DNA of 64,000 nt from Desulfovibrio legallii (GTDB lineage Bacteria > Desulfobacterota > Desulfovibrionia > Desulfovibrionales > Desulfovibrionaceae): NCBI RefSeq assembly GCF_004309735.1, contig NZ_SIXC01000011.1, positions 1 to 64,000 of the forward strand, written 5' to 3'. Positions 1-7,376 of the stretch are shown in pieces (the first letter of the stretch is position 1; every line of letters starts with the position of its first letter). The notes beneath the pieces are model-generated. The model was not told the origin of the DNA. It saw only the letters and a list, made by a program, of their open reading frames with translations, and searched no databases. The position numbers were made by a program, and so were the translations under genes.

Positions 1-59
1 CGGCGCACCATTTCTTCTCGACTACGAACCGTCAGTTTGGCATTCTTATGGCTGTTCAC
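1..59 (-). CDS. IS481-family transposase, N-terminal fragment (runs off the window)
   Basis: Read on the minus strand from a GTG at 59, the first 19 codons give a start like VNSHKNAKLTVRSREE, which matches the usual opening of IS481-family transposases (M-N-x-H-K-N-A-x-L-T). A purine-rich GAGAGGGGG stretch lies just upstream of the GTG as a ribosome binding site. The rest of the transposase lies outside the window, so intactness cannot be judged. The family call rests only on this short N-terminus and on the neighbouring IS end. Confidence 0.65.
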   Translation of the reverse strand, partial: MNSHKNAKLTVRSREEMVR

Positions 60-143
60 CCTTTCCCCCTCTCGGTTTGCTGTTGTCTGTTAACTCCAGC
101 TTTACCGATTTGGGGAGGGTGAACAACCTATTGAAACACTACA
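60..143 (-). mobile_element. Putative IS481-type element end and 5' leader
   Basis: On the minus strand the sequence starts with TGTAGTGTTTCAATAGG at 143 and runs into the transposase start. A 5'-TGT terminus with a short leader before the transposase is typical of IS481-like elements. The other end is outside the window, so the boundary at 143 is a proposal and no target duplication can be verified. Confidence 0.45.
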
Positions 144-344
144 TCTAGCGCACTTTCAGCCTGAAAGCGCGCTAAAAATCCTTTGCCCCCAGGTCACAGG
201 GCTCGCCCTCTGCCGTTCTGCGTGGAAGCAGCGGTTTTTGCGGCCTGGAAGTTGTGATAATTCATTATATTTCAGAAAATTATCTGTCGAGGACGGGCCT
301 TCTCGTTACGGACAGGCGGGGCTATACGCCTGCACCGCCGGGCC
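144..344. other. Intergenic spacer with a hairpin next to the IS edge
   Basis: Just inside the proposed IS boundary, 145-173 is an inverted repeat (TAGCGCACTTTCAG against CTGAAAGCGCGCTA, one mismatch, almost no loop). It could be a remnant terminator downstream of cobO or a preferred insertion site for the IS. No RNA gene or coding sequence was recognised up to the cobO stop. Confidence 0.4.
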
Positions 345-848
345 CTAATACTCAATTCCGGCCGCGGCAGTGACGCCGGTGCGCCAGGGGTGTTTGATTT
401 CGGTCATGGAAGTGACCAGATCTGCCGTATCCACCAGCCAGTCCGGGGCGTTGCGGCCGGAGAGGACCAAATGCCGCCCGCGCGCGCGGGCCAGGGCAAT
501 CAGTTCTTCCACTTCCTCGCGGGTGAGCACGCCGGCTTTGAGCGCGTAGAGGGTTTCGTCCAGCACCAGCAGGTCCACGTTTTCCAGTTGCTTCTGAGCC
601 CACTGCAGCACGCGCAGGGCGGCTTCGCGGTGGGCGGGGCGGTCTTCCTCCCGCCGCAGAAAGCCCGGCCCGCCGGCCATAAAGCGCGGTCCCAGCCATT
701 GCGCCAGCATGGCCTGTTCGCCGGCCTGACCGTCGCGTTTCATAAACTGCCCAAAGGCCACAGCCAGATTTTGCCCCAAGGCGCGCACGGCCTGCCCTAT
801 GCAGGCGCTGGTCTTGCCTTTGCCGTCGCCGGTATAAACAAGGATCAT
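345..848 (-). CDS. cobO: Cob(I)yrinic acid a,c-diamide adenosyltransferase (CobO/BtuR type)
   Basis: Protein of 167 aa. It transfers the adenosyl group of ATP to the cobalt of corrinoids, a late step of adenosylcobalamin synthesis or salvage in the cytoplasm. The P-loop GDGKGKTS lies near residues 7-14, directly after the start MILVYT, and the body has the usual FMKRDG, VLDE and LSGRNAP segments of the CobA/CobO/BtuR family at normal length. The ATG at 848 was preferred over an upstream in-frame ATG because it overlaps the TGA of amrS (ATGA), which implies translational coupling and puts the P-loop at the N-terminus as in the family. Confidence 0.93.
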   Translation of the reverse strand: MILVYTGDGKGKTSACIGQAVRALGQNLAVAFGQFMKRDGQAGEQAMLAQWLGPRFMAGGPGFLRREEDRPAHREAALRVLQWAQKQLENVDLLVLDETLYALKAGVLTREEVEELIALARARGRHLVLSGRNAPDWLVDTADLVTSMTEIKHPWRTGVTAAAGIEY

Positions 849-1849
849 GACCACACCCCAGCCAGATGCGCACCGCAGGCCGGGCACAGCCCGTTGCGCC
901 CGTGCAGGCGCACGGCGTAGCCCGCGCGTTCCACCACGAGCGCGCCGCAGTGCGGGCAGAAGGTATTGGCGCCCACGGCGCTGGCGGCGTTGCCGATGTA
1001 GACGTAGTTGAGGCCGGTTTGGCGGCCCAGACGCCAGGCCTGCTCCAGGGTTGCGAGGGGTGTGGAAGGATGGTCGGCCATGAGGTAGGCTCCATGAAAG
1101 CCAGAAATGTGCCAGGGCGTGTCCGGTCCCAGTTCGTCGTGGATAAAGGCGGCCAGGCGGCCTAGTTCGTCGGGGCTGTCATTGACGCCGGGGATGACCA
1201 GGGTGGTCACCTCCAGCCACCAGCCCATCTCCTTTATTCTTTTGCAGGAATCCAGCACGGGCTGCAGGCGGGCATGGCAGTAGTGGCGGTAGAAGCGGTC
1301 GCTGAAGCTCTTGATGTCGATATTGGCGGCGCAGATGCGGTGCTCCAGAGCACGCAGGCAGTCCTGCGACATAAATCCGTTGCTCACCAGCAGGCAGCGC
1401 AGGCCGCGGTCCACGGCCAAGCCTGCCGTGGCGTAGACCAGCTCGAAAAAAACTGTGGGTTCATTGTAGGTAAAGGCCATGCTGGGCGTGCCGTATTCGC
1501 GCGCCAAGGCCACCAGGTCTTCGGGCATGGCCCGCTTGCCGGGTATGCGGCCATCGGCGGGCAGTTGGGAAATGCCGTCGTTCTGGCAGAAGCGACAGGA
1601 AAAATTGCAGCCTGCGCTGCCTGCGGAAAAGGTGCGCGTGCCGGGCAAAAAATGGTAGAGAGGCTTTTTTTCCATGGGGTCGAGGCTCACGGAGGTGACC
1701 ACATCGCCCACCAGCGTAACCATGCCCCCATCACGGTTGACCCGCACGCCGCAAAGGCCCTTTTCGCCCGGTTTGAGGCGACAGGCCTGGGCGCAGAGGC
1801 GGCAAACCACGGATTTGTCCGGTCGGCCTTCCCAAAGCAGTGCCTGCAT
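845..1849 (-). CDS. amrS: AmmeMemoRadiSam-system radical SAM protein (AmrS-like)
   Basis: Protein of 334 aa. The radical SAM cluster motif CNFSCRFC (CxxxCxxC) lies near residues 81-88, after an N-terminal cysteine patch (CRLCAQAC). The C-terminus carries two CxxCG pairs (CPHCG and CPACG) that look like a zinc ribbon. Order and length fit the AmrS/PflA-like proteins that accompany Memo and AMMECR1; neither partner is in this window. The substrate is not known from sequence. The start at 1849 follows GGAGGAG at good spacing. The stop overlaps the cobO start and the upstream exported-protein gene ends 23 bp before it, so the three genes probably form one transcript. Confidence 0.88.
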   Translation of the reverse strand: MQALLWEGRPDKSVVCRLCAQACRLKPGEKGLCGVRVNRDGGMVTLVGDVVTSVSLDPMEKKPLYHFLPGTRTFSAGSAGCNFSCRFCQNDGISQLPADGRIPGKRAMPEDLVALAREYGTPSMAFTYNEPTVFFELVYATAGLAVDRGLRCLLVSNGFMSQDCLRALEHRICAANIDIKSFSDRFYRHYCHARLQPVLDSCKRIKEMGWWLEVTTLVIPGVNDSPDELGRLAAFIHDELGPDTPWHISGFHGAYLMADHPSTPLATLEQAWRLGRQTGLNYVYIGNAASAVGANTFCPHCGALVVERAGYAVRLHGRNGLCPACGAHLAGVWS

Positions 1850-1872
1850 ATATTTCTCCTCCATGCCGGTGG

Positions 1873-2907
1873 TTATTGCCGCAGGGAACCCTGGGGGGGC
1901 GGCCGGTGGCGCGTGGACGACCACGGGCGGCGGTCTTCGTGTTGGCTGGGGCCGTTGTAGCCGCCGTGTGCCGCGCCGCTGTTCCCGCCGGGGCGGTCAG
2001 CGCCGAAGTCCCGGTATCCGGAGTCCTGGCCCGCGCCCTTGTGGCCGGGACCGCCCTGTGGCCGGGAAGACGACGGGTCGCCGGGCCGGGCGTGGGGTAC
2101 AAAACCCTGTGCGTCATGGCCGTAGAAACCGCCGCCTTGGGGGCCCGCGCCATGGCCCGGCACTCTGTGCCGGTTCGGGCCGTTGTGGCCGGGGCCGCCG
2201 GGTCGGCCGGAATGCCCCGGCGCGTTCCATCCGGGCGGAAGGGGCTGGGGCCTCTGGCCGTCTGGGCCGTAAGGCATTTGCGGGTAGATCTGCGGCGCGA
2301 TGAACAGAAAGTTGGGGTTCTGCTGCTGCGGCTGGTGGGGCGGCGTCACTGAGGTGATGCTGTCCCCGCTTTGCGGATCACGCCACTGGCGGACCTGCCC
2401 CTGGTCTGAAAAGTTGCTTCCCTGCAAATCCGCTGTGCCCTGCGTCTGCGCGTCTTCTTCTGTCCAGTCCGTCTGGGGCCAGTCCGTCTGGGGCCAGTCC
2501 GTCTGGGGCCAGTCCGTCTGGGAAGGATCAGCGGGCCGCTGGCCTGTTTGTTGCGGGGCGTTGGGGGGCAGGTCTGCCTGGGGCAGATCCGTCGGAGCCC
2601 GATCCGTCTGCGGCGGAGACGCCGCTGGGGGCAGGCCTGCCTGAGTCCCGTTTACCTGCGGCGGGGCAGGCTGCAAGGCAAGTGGTGCTGCGCTGCGGGC
2701 GGCCTTTTCTGCGCCTGCTGTCGGCGTGGCGGCGGTGGGCTGCGCCCGCAGCACCTCTGCGTTCACGGGGGCGCGGTATTCCTGTGCGGTACGAGGGAGC
2801 GCGTCTGGCGCGGCAGCGGCGGCCAGGGTCGGGCCTGCACCCAGCAGGGCCAGGAAGAGCCCGCCGCTCAGGCGCGGGAATTTGCGGAAGGCTGCAAACA
2901 GAAGCAT
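1873..2907 (-). CDS. Exported Pro/Gln/Gly-rich low-complexity protein, function unknown
   Basis: Protein of 344 aa that I do not recognise. From the ATG at 2907 (GGAG upstream) it has a signal peptide: positive residues (FRKFPR), a hydrophobic core (GGLFLALLGAG) and Ala-rich cleavage region. Residues about 90-150 are Pro/Gln-rich and include a run of four DWPQT-type units encoded by a 15-bp tandem repeat (2464-2523). The C-terminal half is rich in Gly, Pro, His and Arg. Composition suggests an extended or disordered envelope protein. It is first in a likely operon with amrS and cobO, and diverges from purM across a 140-bp promoter region. Confidence 0.75.
   Translation of the reverse strand: MLLFAAFRKFPRLSGGLFLALLGAGPTLAAAAAPDALPRTAQEYRAPVNAEVLRAQPTAATPTAGAEKAARSAAPLALQPAPPQVNGTQAGLPPAASPPQTDRAPTDLPQADLPPNAPQQTGQRPADPSQTDWPQTDWPQTDWPQTDWTEEDAQTQGTADLQGSNFSDQGQVRQWRDPQSGDSITSVTPPHQPQQQNPNFLFIAPQIYPQMPYGPDGQRPQPLPPGWNAPGHSGRPGGPGHNGPNRHRVPGHGAGPQGGGFYGHDAQGFVPHARPGDPSSSRPQGGPGHKGAGQDSGYRDFGADRPGGNSGAAHGGYNGPSQHEDRRPWSSTRHRPPPQGSLRQ
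2464..2523. repeat. Four tandem copies of a 15-bp unit inside a coding sequence
   Basis: The unit CCAGTCCGTCTGGGG occurs at 2464-2478, 2479-2493, 2494-2508 and 2509-2523; the last copy has one base change. It encodes a DWPQT pentapeptide on the minus strand. Because 15 is a multiple of three, copy-number change would lengthen or shorten the exported protein without breaking the frame. Confidence 0.95.
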
Positions 2908-3047
2908 GGGCACACTCCGGTCTTGAAGGCAGAATAGCAGCAGGGGGCGCGTCGGTCCATGAAAAAAGCGGGGCGGGTTCGCCCAAAAAGAGGCTTGGGG
3001 TTTGCGCTGAAATCTGCTAAGGTTGGTCAAGAAGTAAGGAGGGACGG

Positions 3048-4100
3048 ATGTCCAGCGAACGCGCAAAAGCCTATGCCCAGGCGGGCGTCAACATCGAAGC
3101 GGGCAATGCCCTGGTTTCGCGCATCAAGGATCTGGTGCAGAGCACCCAGACCCGGGGCGTCATCTCGGACATAGGCGGATTCGGCGGGCTGTTCCGTCCT
3201 GATCTCACCGGCATGGCCGAACCTGTACTGGTAGCCTCTACGGACGGCGTGGGCACCAAGCTCAAGCTGGCCTTTGCCTGTAACAAACACGATACCGTAG
3301 GCATCGACCTGGTGGCCATGAGCGTCAACGACATTCTGGTCCAGGGCGCGACGCCGCTGTTTTTCCTGGATTATTTTGCCACTGGCAAGCTGGACGTGGA
3401 TACGGCCCAGACCGTGGTGGGCGGCGTGGCCGAAGGCTGCCGCCGGGCGGGCTGTGCCCTTTTGGGCGGCGAAACTGCCGAAATGCCTGATATGTACGGT
3501 CCCGGCGAATACGATTTGGCGGGCTTTTGCGTGGGCCTTGTAGACAACGCCCGGCTTATCGACGGTTCCAGCATCCAGGTGGGCGACAAGATTGTGGGCA
3601 TAGCTTCTTCCGGCCTGCATTCCAACGGGTATTCCCTGGTGCGCAAAATTCTGGCCCAGAGCGGCCTTGGCCCGGACGATACTCTGCCCGGCGCAGCGGC
3701 CAGCGTGCGCGAGGTGCTGCTTGCCCCCACCACCATCTATGTGGAGGTGGTGCGCTCCCTTTTGCGCGACCTGAACATCAAGGGCATGGCGCACATCACG
3801 GGCGGCGGCTTTTACGACAACATCCCCCGCGTGTTGCCCGGCCAGGTGGAGGCCCGCATCCACTTCGGCAACTGGCAGATGCCCCCGGTCTTCCACTGGC
3901 TCAAGACGGCCGGTGGTCTTACCTGGCCGGAAATATTACAGATTTTTAATGCTGGTATTGGCTATGTGCTGGTATTGCCCGCAGATCAGGCCGAGGAGGC
4001 CGTGGGACGCATCCGCGCCTTTGAATTGGAGGCCTGGTGCCTGGGCGACATAGCCCGCCGCAGTGCGCCCGACAGCGAACAGGTGGTCATCACGTTTTAG
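3048..4100 (+). CDS. purM: Phosphoribosylformylglycinamidine cyclo-ligase (AIR synthetase)
   Basis: Protein of 350 aa, normal family length. It closes the imidazole ring of AIR from FGAM with ATP in de novo purine synthesis. Recognisable family signatures are YAQAGVNIEAGN at the N-terminus, GGFGGLFRP, ASTDGVGTKLKLA, GIDLVAMSVNDI, GGETAEMP and ITGGGFYDNIPR. The start follows AAGGAGG at ideal distance. It is monocistronic here: the upstream gene is divergent and a strong hairpin lies 53 bp after the stop. Confidence 0.97.
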   Translation: MSSERAKAYAQAGVNIEAGNALVSRIKDLVQSTQTRGVISDIGGFGGLFRPDLTGMAEPVLVASTDGVGTKLKLAFACNKHDTVGIDLVAMSVNDILVQGATPLFFLDYFATGKLDVDTAQTVVGGVAEGCRRAGCALLGGETAEMPDMYGPGEYDLAGFCVGLVDNARLIDGSSIQVGDKIVGIASSGLHSNGYSLVRKILAQSGLGPDDTLPGAAASVREVLLAPTTIYVEVVRSLLRDLNIKGMAHITGGGFYDNIPRVLPGQVEARIHFGNWQMPPVFHWLKTAGGLTWPEILQIFNAGIGYVLVLPADQAEEAVGRIRAFELEAWCLGDIARRSAPDSEQVVITF

Positions 4101-4152
4101 CGTCGGCGCGGACACAACTGCTGTCTGTATGCGCGGCTGCGCGCAGAAAAGA

Positions 4153-4200
4153 GCGTGTATTGCCTTTGAGAATGCATTTTACAAAGGCAATACACGCTTT
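4153..4200 (+). terminator. Strong hairpin downstream of purM
   Basis: GCGTGTATTGCCTTTG (4153-4168) pairs perfectly with CAAAGGCAATACACGC (4182-4197), giving a 16-bp stem with a 13-nt loop, followed by TTT and a T-rich tract. It is a plausible terminator for purM. It may also act for the opposite-strand gene whose stop lies at 4333. Confidence 0.7.
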
Positions 4201-4332
4201 ACGCATTTTATTTCTGAACGAATATGCCCAAGGGTATGTCGCGCCAGAGCATGTTGATTTTGAAGAGTACGTTTTACCTATTTCCAGCCTTCCCCGCGTT
4301 GTCGCTTACCACAGGTAGCGAAATAATTTATC

Positions 4333-4653
4333 CTAATAGTTCAATATCCTGTCGGCTTTTTTGACCTCTTCGTAAAGAGCCTTCATGCTGGACTGTCTGA
4401 CGTGCTCGCTTTCGTCCACCCCGTGGACGATCATGCACTTTCCTCAGGCGGCTATGGCGCCGTCGCTCAGGGCAAATTTTTTTGCTTCCTCCGCAATGGG
4501 AAACTGGGCGGAATCGCCCTCATACAGGTCAACGCCAGCGCCGTTAAGAAAAAGCGTGACCTCTTCGCCCGCATTGAGCAAAAAATTGCCGAAGCGCACG
4601 GCGTTCCACTTAATTTCCGGAACATTGCTGGAAAGGATGATTAATACTTGCAT
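4333..4653 (-). CDS. DsrE-like small protein with in-frame UGA, predicted selenoprotein (UxxC)
   Basis: Reading from the ATG at 4653 (RBS GGAGG) gives 69 residues that look like a DsrE/YchN-type small sulfur or redox protein (MQVLIILSSN, NAVRFGNFLL, EEVTLFLNG). An in-frame TGA at 4444-4446 is codon 70. The frame continues without change for 36 more codons to TAG at 4333-4335 and reads GKCMIVHGVDESEH then KALYEEVKKADRI, the expected C-terminal half of the family. Related proteins carry a CxxC-type motif there, so the TGA replaces its first Cys and makes U-G-K-C. A hairpin suited to a bacterial SECIS follows (4402-4438). The full product would be 106 aa. A nonsense-mutated pseudogene is the alternative, but no other lesion is visible. 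Confidence 0.75.
4402..4438 (-). promoter_or_regulatory. Candidate bacterial SECIS element downstream of the UGA
   Basis: On the minus strand, 13 nt after the UGA (4444-4446), TCGTCCAC pairs perfectly with GTGGACGA around a GGG loop (4412-4430; loop 4420-4422). A lower 4-bp helix GTGC/GCAC (4435-4438 with 4402-4405) flanks an internal loop. The apical loop starts 24 nt past the UGA and contains G residues. From general knowledge of bacterial SECIS elements this distance and G-containing loop are expected; the structure was found by eye and not folded. Confidence 0.6.
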
Positions 4654-4942
4654 TGGCTTGCCTCCTCTGGCTTTGAGGGAGGATAGCCCCTGGGAGGGAA
4701 ATGTTCAACCGGAGCGACAACAGCGGCTTTGTCCGCTTTGTTTTGCACTCGGTAGTTCTGAGCCTGTGCGTTTAACAACCTTGGGCGAATGCGCGGGCAG
4801 CGCACGCGCGGCCTTCCCCGCTTGTCGCTGCCACATGCAGAGCAGGCTTGTCCGCGCAGGACTCTGCGAAGGCAGAAGACGCCGGGGGGATCTGAGGCCA
4901 GTCGGAATTGTTGCCGCGGCAGCCTCCCGGGCGTAGTGGGGT
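4654..4942. other. Intergenic region upstream of the DsrE-like gene
   Basis: This 289-bp spacer lies between the hflX stop and the DsrE-like start, both on the minus strand. It should hold the promoter of the DsrE-like gene unless that gene is read through from hflX. No convincing -35/-10 pair, RNA gene or conserved ORF was recognised. Confidence 0.4.
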
Positions 4943-6592
4943 TCAGGCCTGAGGGGTTTGCCCCTGCGGGACCACAAGCGCGTGGGCCGGGTGCAGCAGG
5001 CGCAGCTCCAGGGCGTCCAGCAGGGCAGGCAGGCCTTCGCCGCTGTGGGCCGAAAGGGGCAGGGCCTGGGGCAGGGCGTCGGCCAGCTGCGCACGGGCTG
5101 GGGCGGCGAGCTGGTCCCATTTGTTGAGCAGCAGCAGGCGGGGCACGCGGTCCAGGTCCATCTGCGTCAGGGTGTCTTCCACGGCGGCTATCTGCTGCAG
5201 CAGATCTGGGTGGGCGGCGTCGGCCACATGCAGCAGCAGGTCTGCGGATTCCAGTTCTTCCAGAGTGGCCTGAAAGGCCTCCGTCAGTTCTTTTGGCAGG
5301 TTGCGGATAAAGCCCACGGTGTCAGCCAGGACCAGTTCGCGCGCGGCGGGGAAGCGCAGCCTTCTGGTGGTGGGGTCCAGCGTGGCGAAAAGTTTATTTT
5401 CGGCCAGCACTTCTGAGCGGGTCAGGGTGTTGAGCAGGGTGGATTTGCCCGCATTGGTGTAGCCCACCAGCGCGGCTACGGGCAGGCCCTGGCGCGCGCG
5501 CCGGGCGCGGGTGAAGGCCCGTTGCCGGCGCAGCTGGTCCAGCGCGGTGCGGATGCGGGCCATGCGTTCTCGGATTTTGCGGCGGTCTGTCTCCAGCTTG
5601 GTTTCACCGGGGCCGCGGCCGCCAATGCCGCCCATGAGCCTATCCATGGCGCGGTTTTTGCCCACCAGACGGGGCTGGGTGTAACGCAGCTGGGCCAGCT
5701 CCACCTGCAGCTTGCCCGCGCGGGTTACGGCGTGCTGGGCAAAAATATCCAGAATGAGCTGGGTGCGGTCCATGACCTTGCGCTCGGTGATGTCCGCCAG
5801 GTTGTGCAGCTGGGCCGGGGCCAGCTCGCCGTCAAAAACCAGCATGTCCGCCCGGCCCTGCAGGGCCTGCACCTCCAGCTCCGCCACTTTGCCCTTGCCC
5901 AGAATAAGGCGCGGATTGACCTGGGTTACGCGCTGCACCATGCGCCCGGCCACGGTCAGCCCGGCCGTGTGGGCCAGAGCCGCCAGTTCGTCCAGGTTGC
6001 GCTCCTGCACTAGCCGGGGCAGGGCGGAAACAGAAACCAGCAGGGCGCGCGGGGTGTTGGCTGCCTCGCGGCCCACGGCGGCCACGCGCGCCAGTTCGTC
6101 TTCCAGGGCCTGTGCCGTGGCGGCAAAGTCGGCCGCCGTGCGCGTCCAGGCCTGGGGCGCGCTCAAATGGTAGGGCAGACCTTCCACGGCGCGGGGCAGC
6201 AGATGGGCCGCCTGCCACTGTATGGGCTCGCCGGCGGGATTGACGCTGAGGGCGATAACCGCGTCCAGCCGCAGGAAAAGCAGGTCCATAAGGTCTTCTT
6301 GACTGACGCCTTCGGGGGTCAGGTGGGTGTGCAGCAGGCGCAGGCCGCGCAAACGCTCCTGCCCGCTGCGGCCGCGCGCAAGCTGGGGGATGAGGATGCT
6401 GCCGGCCTCGCCCACCAGCACGGTCTGCACCCGGCCTTTGCGGTCGATAAGCAGGCCCAGCTGCCGGCCCAGCGCGCGGGAGAGCAGGGCGATTTCACGG
6501 GCCTGCTCCGGCGTGTAGACGTCCGCTGCGGGAAAGCGGCGGTTGAACAGCCGGTTGAGCGCGGTAAGCTGGCTGGGTTTGAGGCCCTGCAC
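4943..6592 (-). CDS. hflX: GTPase HflX
   Basis: Protein of about 549 aa, longer than E. coli HflX because of an N-terminal extension, as often seen in deltaproteobacteria. It is a ribosome-associated GTPase. Visible motifs are the glycine-rich linker GGIGGRGPGETKLE, G1 GYTNAGKST, G3 DTVGFIRNLP and G4 NKWD. There is no ATG in the expected start region. The listed start is GTG at 6592 (AGAAGG 4 nt upstream). An ATT at 6613 sits 6 nt after a better GAGGAG and would add seven residues. The gene begins just after the terminator of the upstream purine gene. Confidence 0.93.
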   Translation of the reverse strand: MQGLKPSQLTALNRLFNRRFPAADVYTPEQAREIALLSRALGRQLGLLIDRKGRVQTVLVGEAGSILIPQLARGRSGQERLRGLRLLHTHLTPEGVSQEDLMDLLFLRLDAVIALSVNPAGEPIQWQAAHLLPRAVEGLPYHLSAPQAWTRTAADFAATAQALEDELARVAAVGREAANTPRALLVSVSALPRLVQERNLDELAALAHTAGLTVAGRMVQRVTQVNPRLILGKGKVAELEVQALQGRADMLVFDGELAPAQLHNLADITERKVMDRTQLILDIFAQHAVTRAGKLQVELAQLRYTQPRLVGKNRAMDRLMGGIGGRGPGETKLETDRRKIRERMARIRTALDQLRRQRAFTRARRARQGLPVAALVGYTNAGKSTLLNTLTRSEVLAENKLFATLDPTTRRLRFPAARELVLADTVGFIRNLPKELTEAFQATLEELESADLLLHVADAAHPDLLQQIAAVEDTLTQMDLDRVPRLLLLNKWDQLAAPARAQLADALPQALPLSAHSGEGLPALLDALELRLLHPAHALVVPQGQTPQA

Positions 6593-6646
6593 GTTGCCTT
6601 CTGGCTTGGGAATGGGAAGCTCCTCGGTTAGGTGTCTGCCGGGCGC

Positions 6647-6671
6647 AAAAAAAGGGCGGCCCTGGCCGCCC
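6647..6671 (-). terminator. Rho-independent terminator of the IMP cyclohydrolase gene
   Basis: On the minus strand GGGCGGCC pairs with GGCCGCCC around a 2-nt loop and is followed by seven T residues (6647-6653). It lies 7 bp after the cyclohydrolase stop and ends about 35 nt before the hflX RBS, so hflX needs its own promoter or read-through. Confidence 0.9.
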
Positions 6672-6677
6672 CTGCTT

Positions 6678-7268
6678 TTACGGCCGCAGATAGGAAGTGA
6701 TGAGCGCGTCGTAGCGCGAGGTGGCCTCAAAAGCCCGTGATGCCATAATCTGCCGGAACTCCAGGCCCACGTTCATGTCCTTGTTGCGCAGCTCGTCCAT
6801 GGCGGCGCCGTACCATTGGGGCGAGGACAGCACCAGCACGCTGTGAAAATTTTTGGCGGCGGCGCGCAGCATACAGGGGCCGCCGATGTCGATTTCCTCC
6901 ACGGCGTCCTCCAGCGAGAGGTTGCGCTCCACCGCGCCGGCAAAGTCGTAGAGGTTGACGCAGACCAGGTCAAAGGGGCGGATGCCTTTTTCCGTAAGGG
7001 TCTGCATATGGGCGGGGTCGTCCTTGCTGGCCAGAATGCCGGCGTGGATTTTGGGGTGCAGAGTTTTGACGCGGCCGCCCAGAATTTCCGGAAAGCCGGT
7101 GACCGTGCTCACGGCCGTGACGGGCAGGCCCGCGGCCTCCAGGGCCTTTTGCGTGCCGCCGGTAGAAACCAGCTCCACCCCCCTGGAAGTGAGGAAGGTG
7201 GCCAGATCCACCAGACCGCTTTTGTCCGTGACGCTCAGGATGGCGCGACGAATGGGCAGATTTTCCAT
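6678..7268 (-). CDS. Stand-alone IMP cyclohydrolase (PurH N-terminal/MGS-like domain)
   Basis: Protein of 196 aa. It converts FAICAR to IMP, the last step of purine synthesis. It contains only the MGS-like cyclohydrolase half of PurH (signatures ILSVTDKSGL, ELVSTGGT, GGRVKTLHPKIHAGIL, VNLYDF, IDIGGPCMLRAAAKN). The AICAR transformylase half found in bifunctional PurH (about 520 aa) is absent, and the protein ends naturally at a stop followed by a terminator, so this is not a truncation at the window level. The formyltransferase must be encoded elsewhere. The ATG at 7268 follows AAAGGAG. Confidence 0.93.
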   Translation of the reverse strand: MENLPIRRAILSVTDKSGLVDLATFLTSRGVELVSTGGTQKALEAAGLPVTAVSTVTGFPEILGGRVKTLHPKIHAGILASKDDPAHMQTLTEKGIRPFDLVCVNLYDFAGAVERNLSLEDAVEEIDIGGPCMLRAAAKNFHSVLVLSSPQWYGAAMDELRNKDMNVGLEFRQIMASRAFEATSRYDALITSYLRP

Positions 7269-7376
7269 AACCGACTCCTTTCCCTTCCTCATATAAACCA
7301 GAACCGTGACGGAAGCAATGGCGACGCCCCTTGCCCGCCGGCTGTGGCCCGGCTATGCTGCGCCACGGAGGAACGT

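Noticed and set aside
4444-4653. A 69-aa ORF ending at the TGA as a complete small protein or a pseudogene
   Set aside because: The frame continues past the TGA with 36 family-like codons and a SECIS-like hairpin, with no further lesion; a recoded UGA explains this better.
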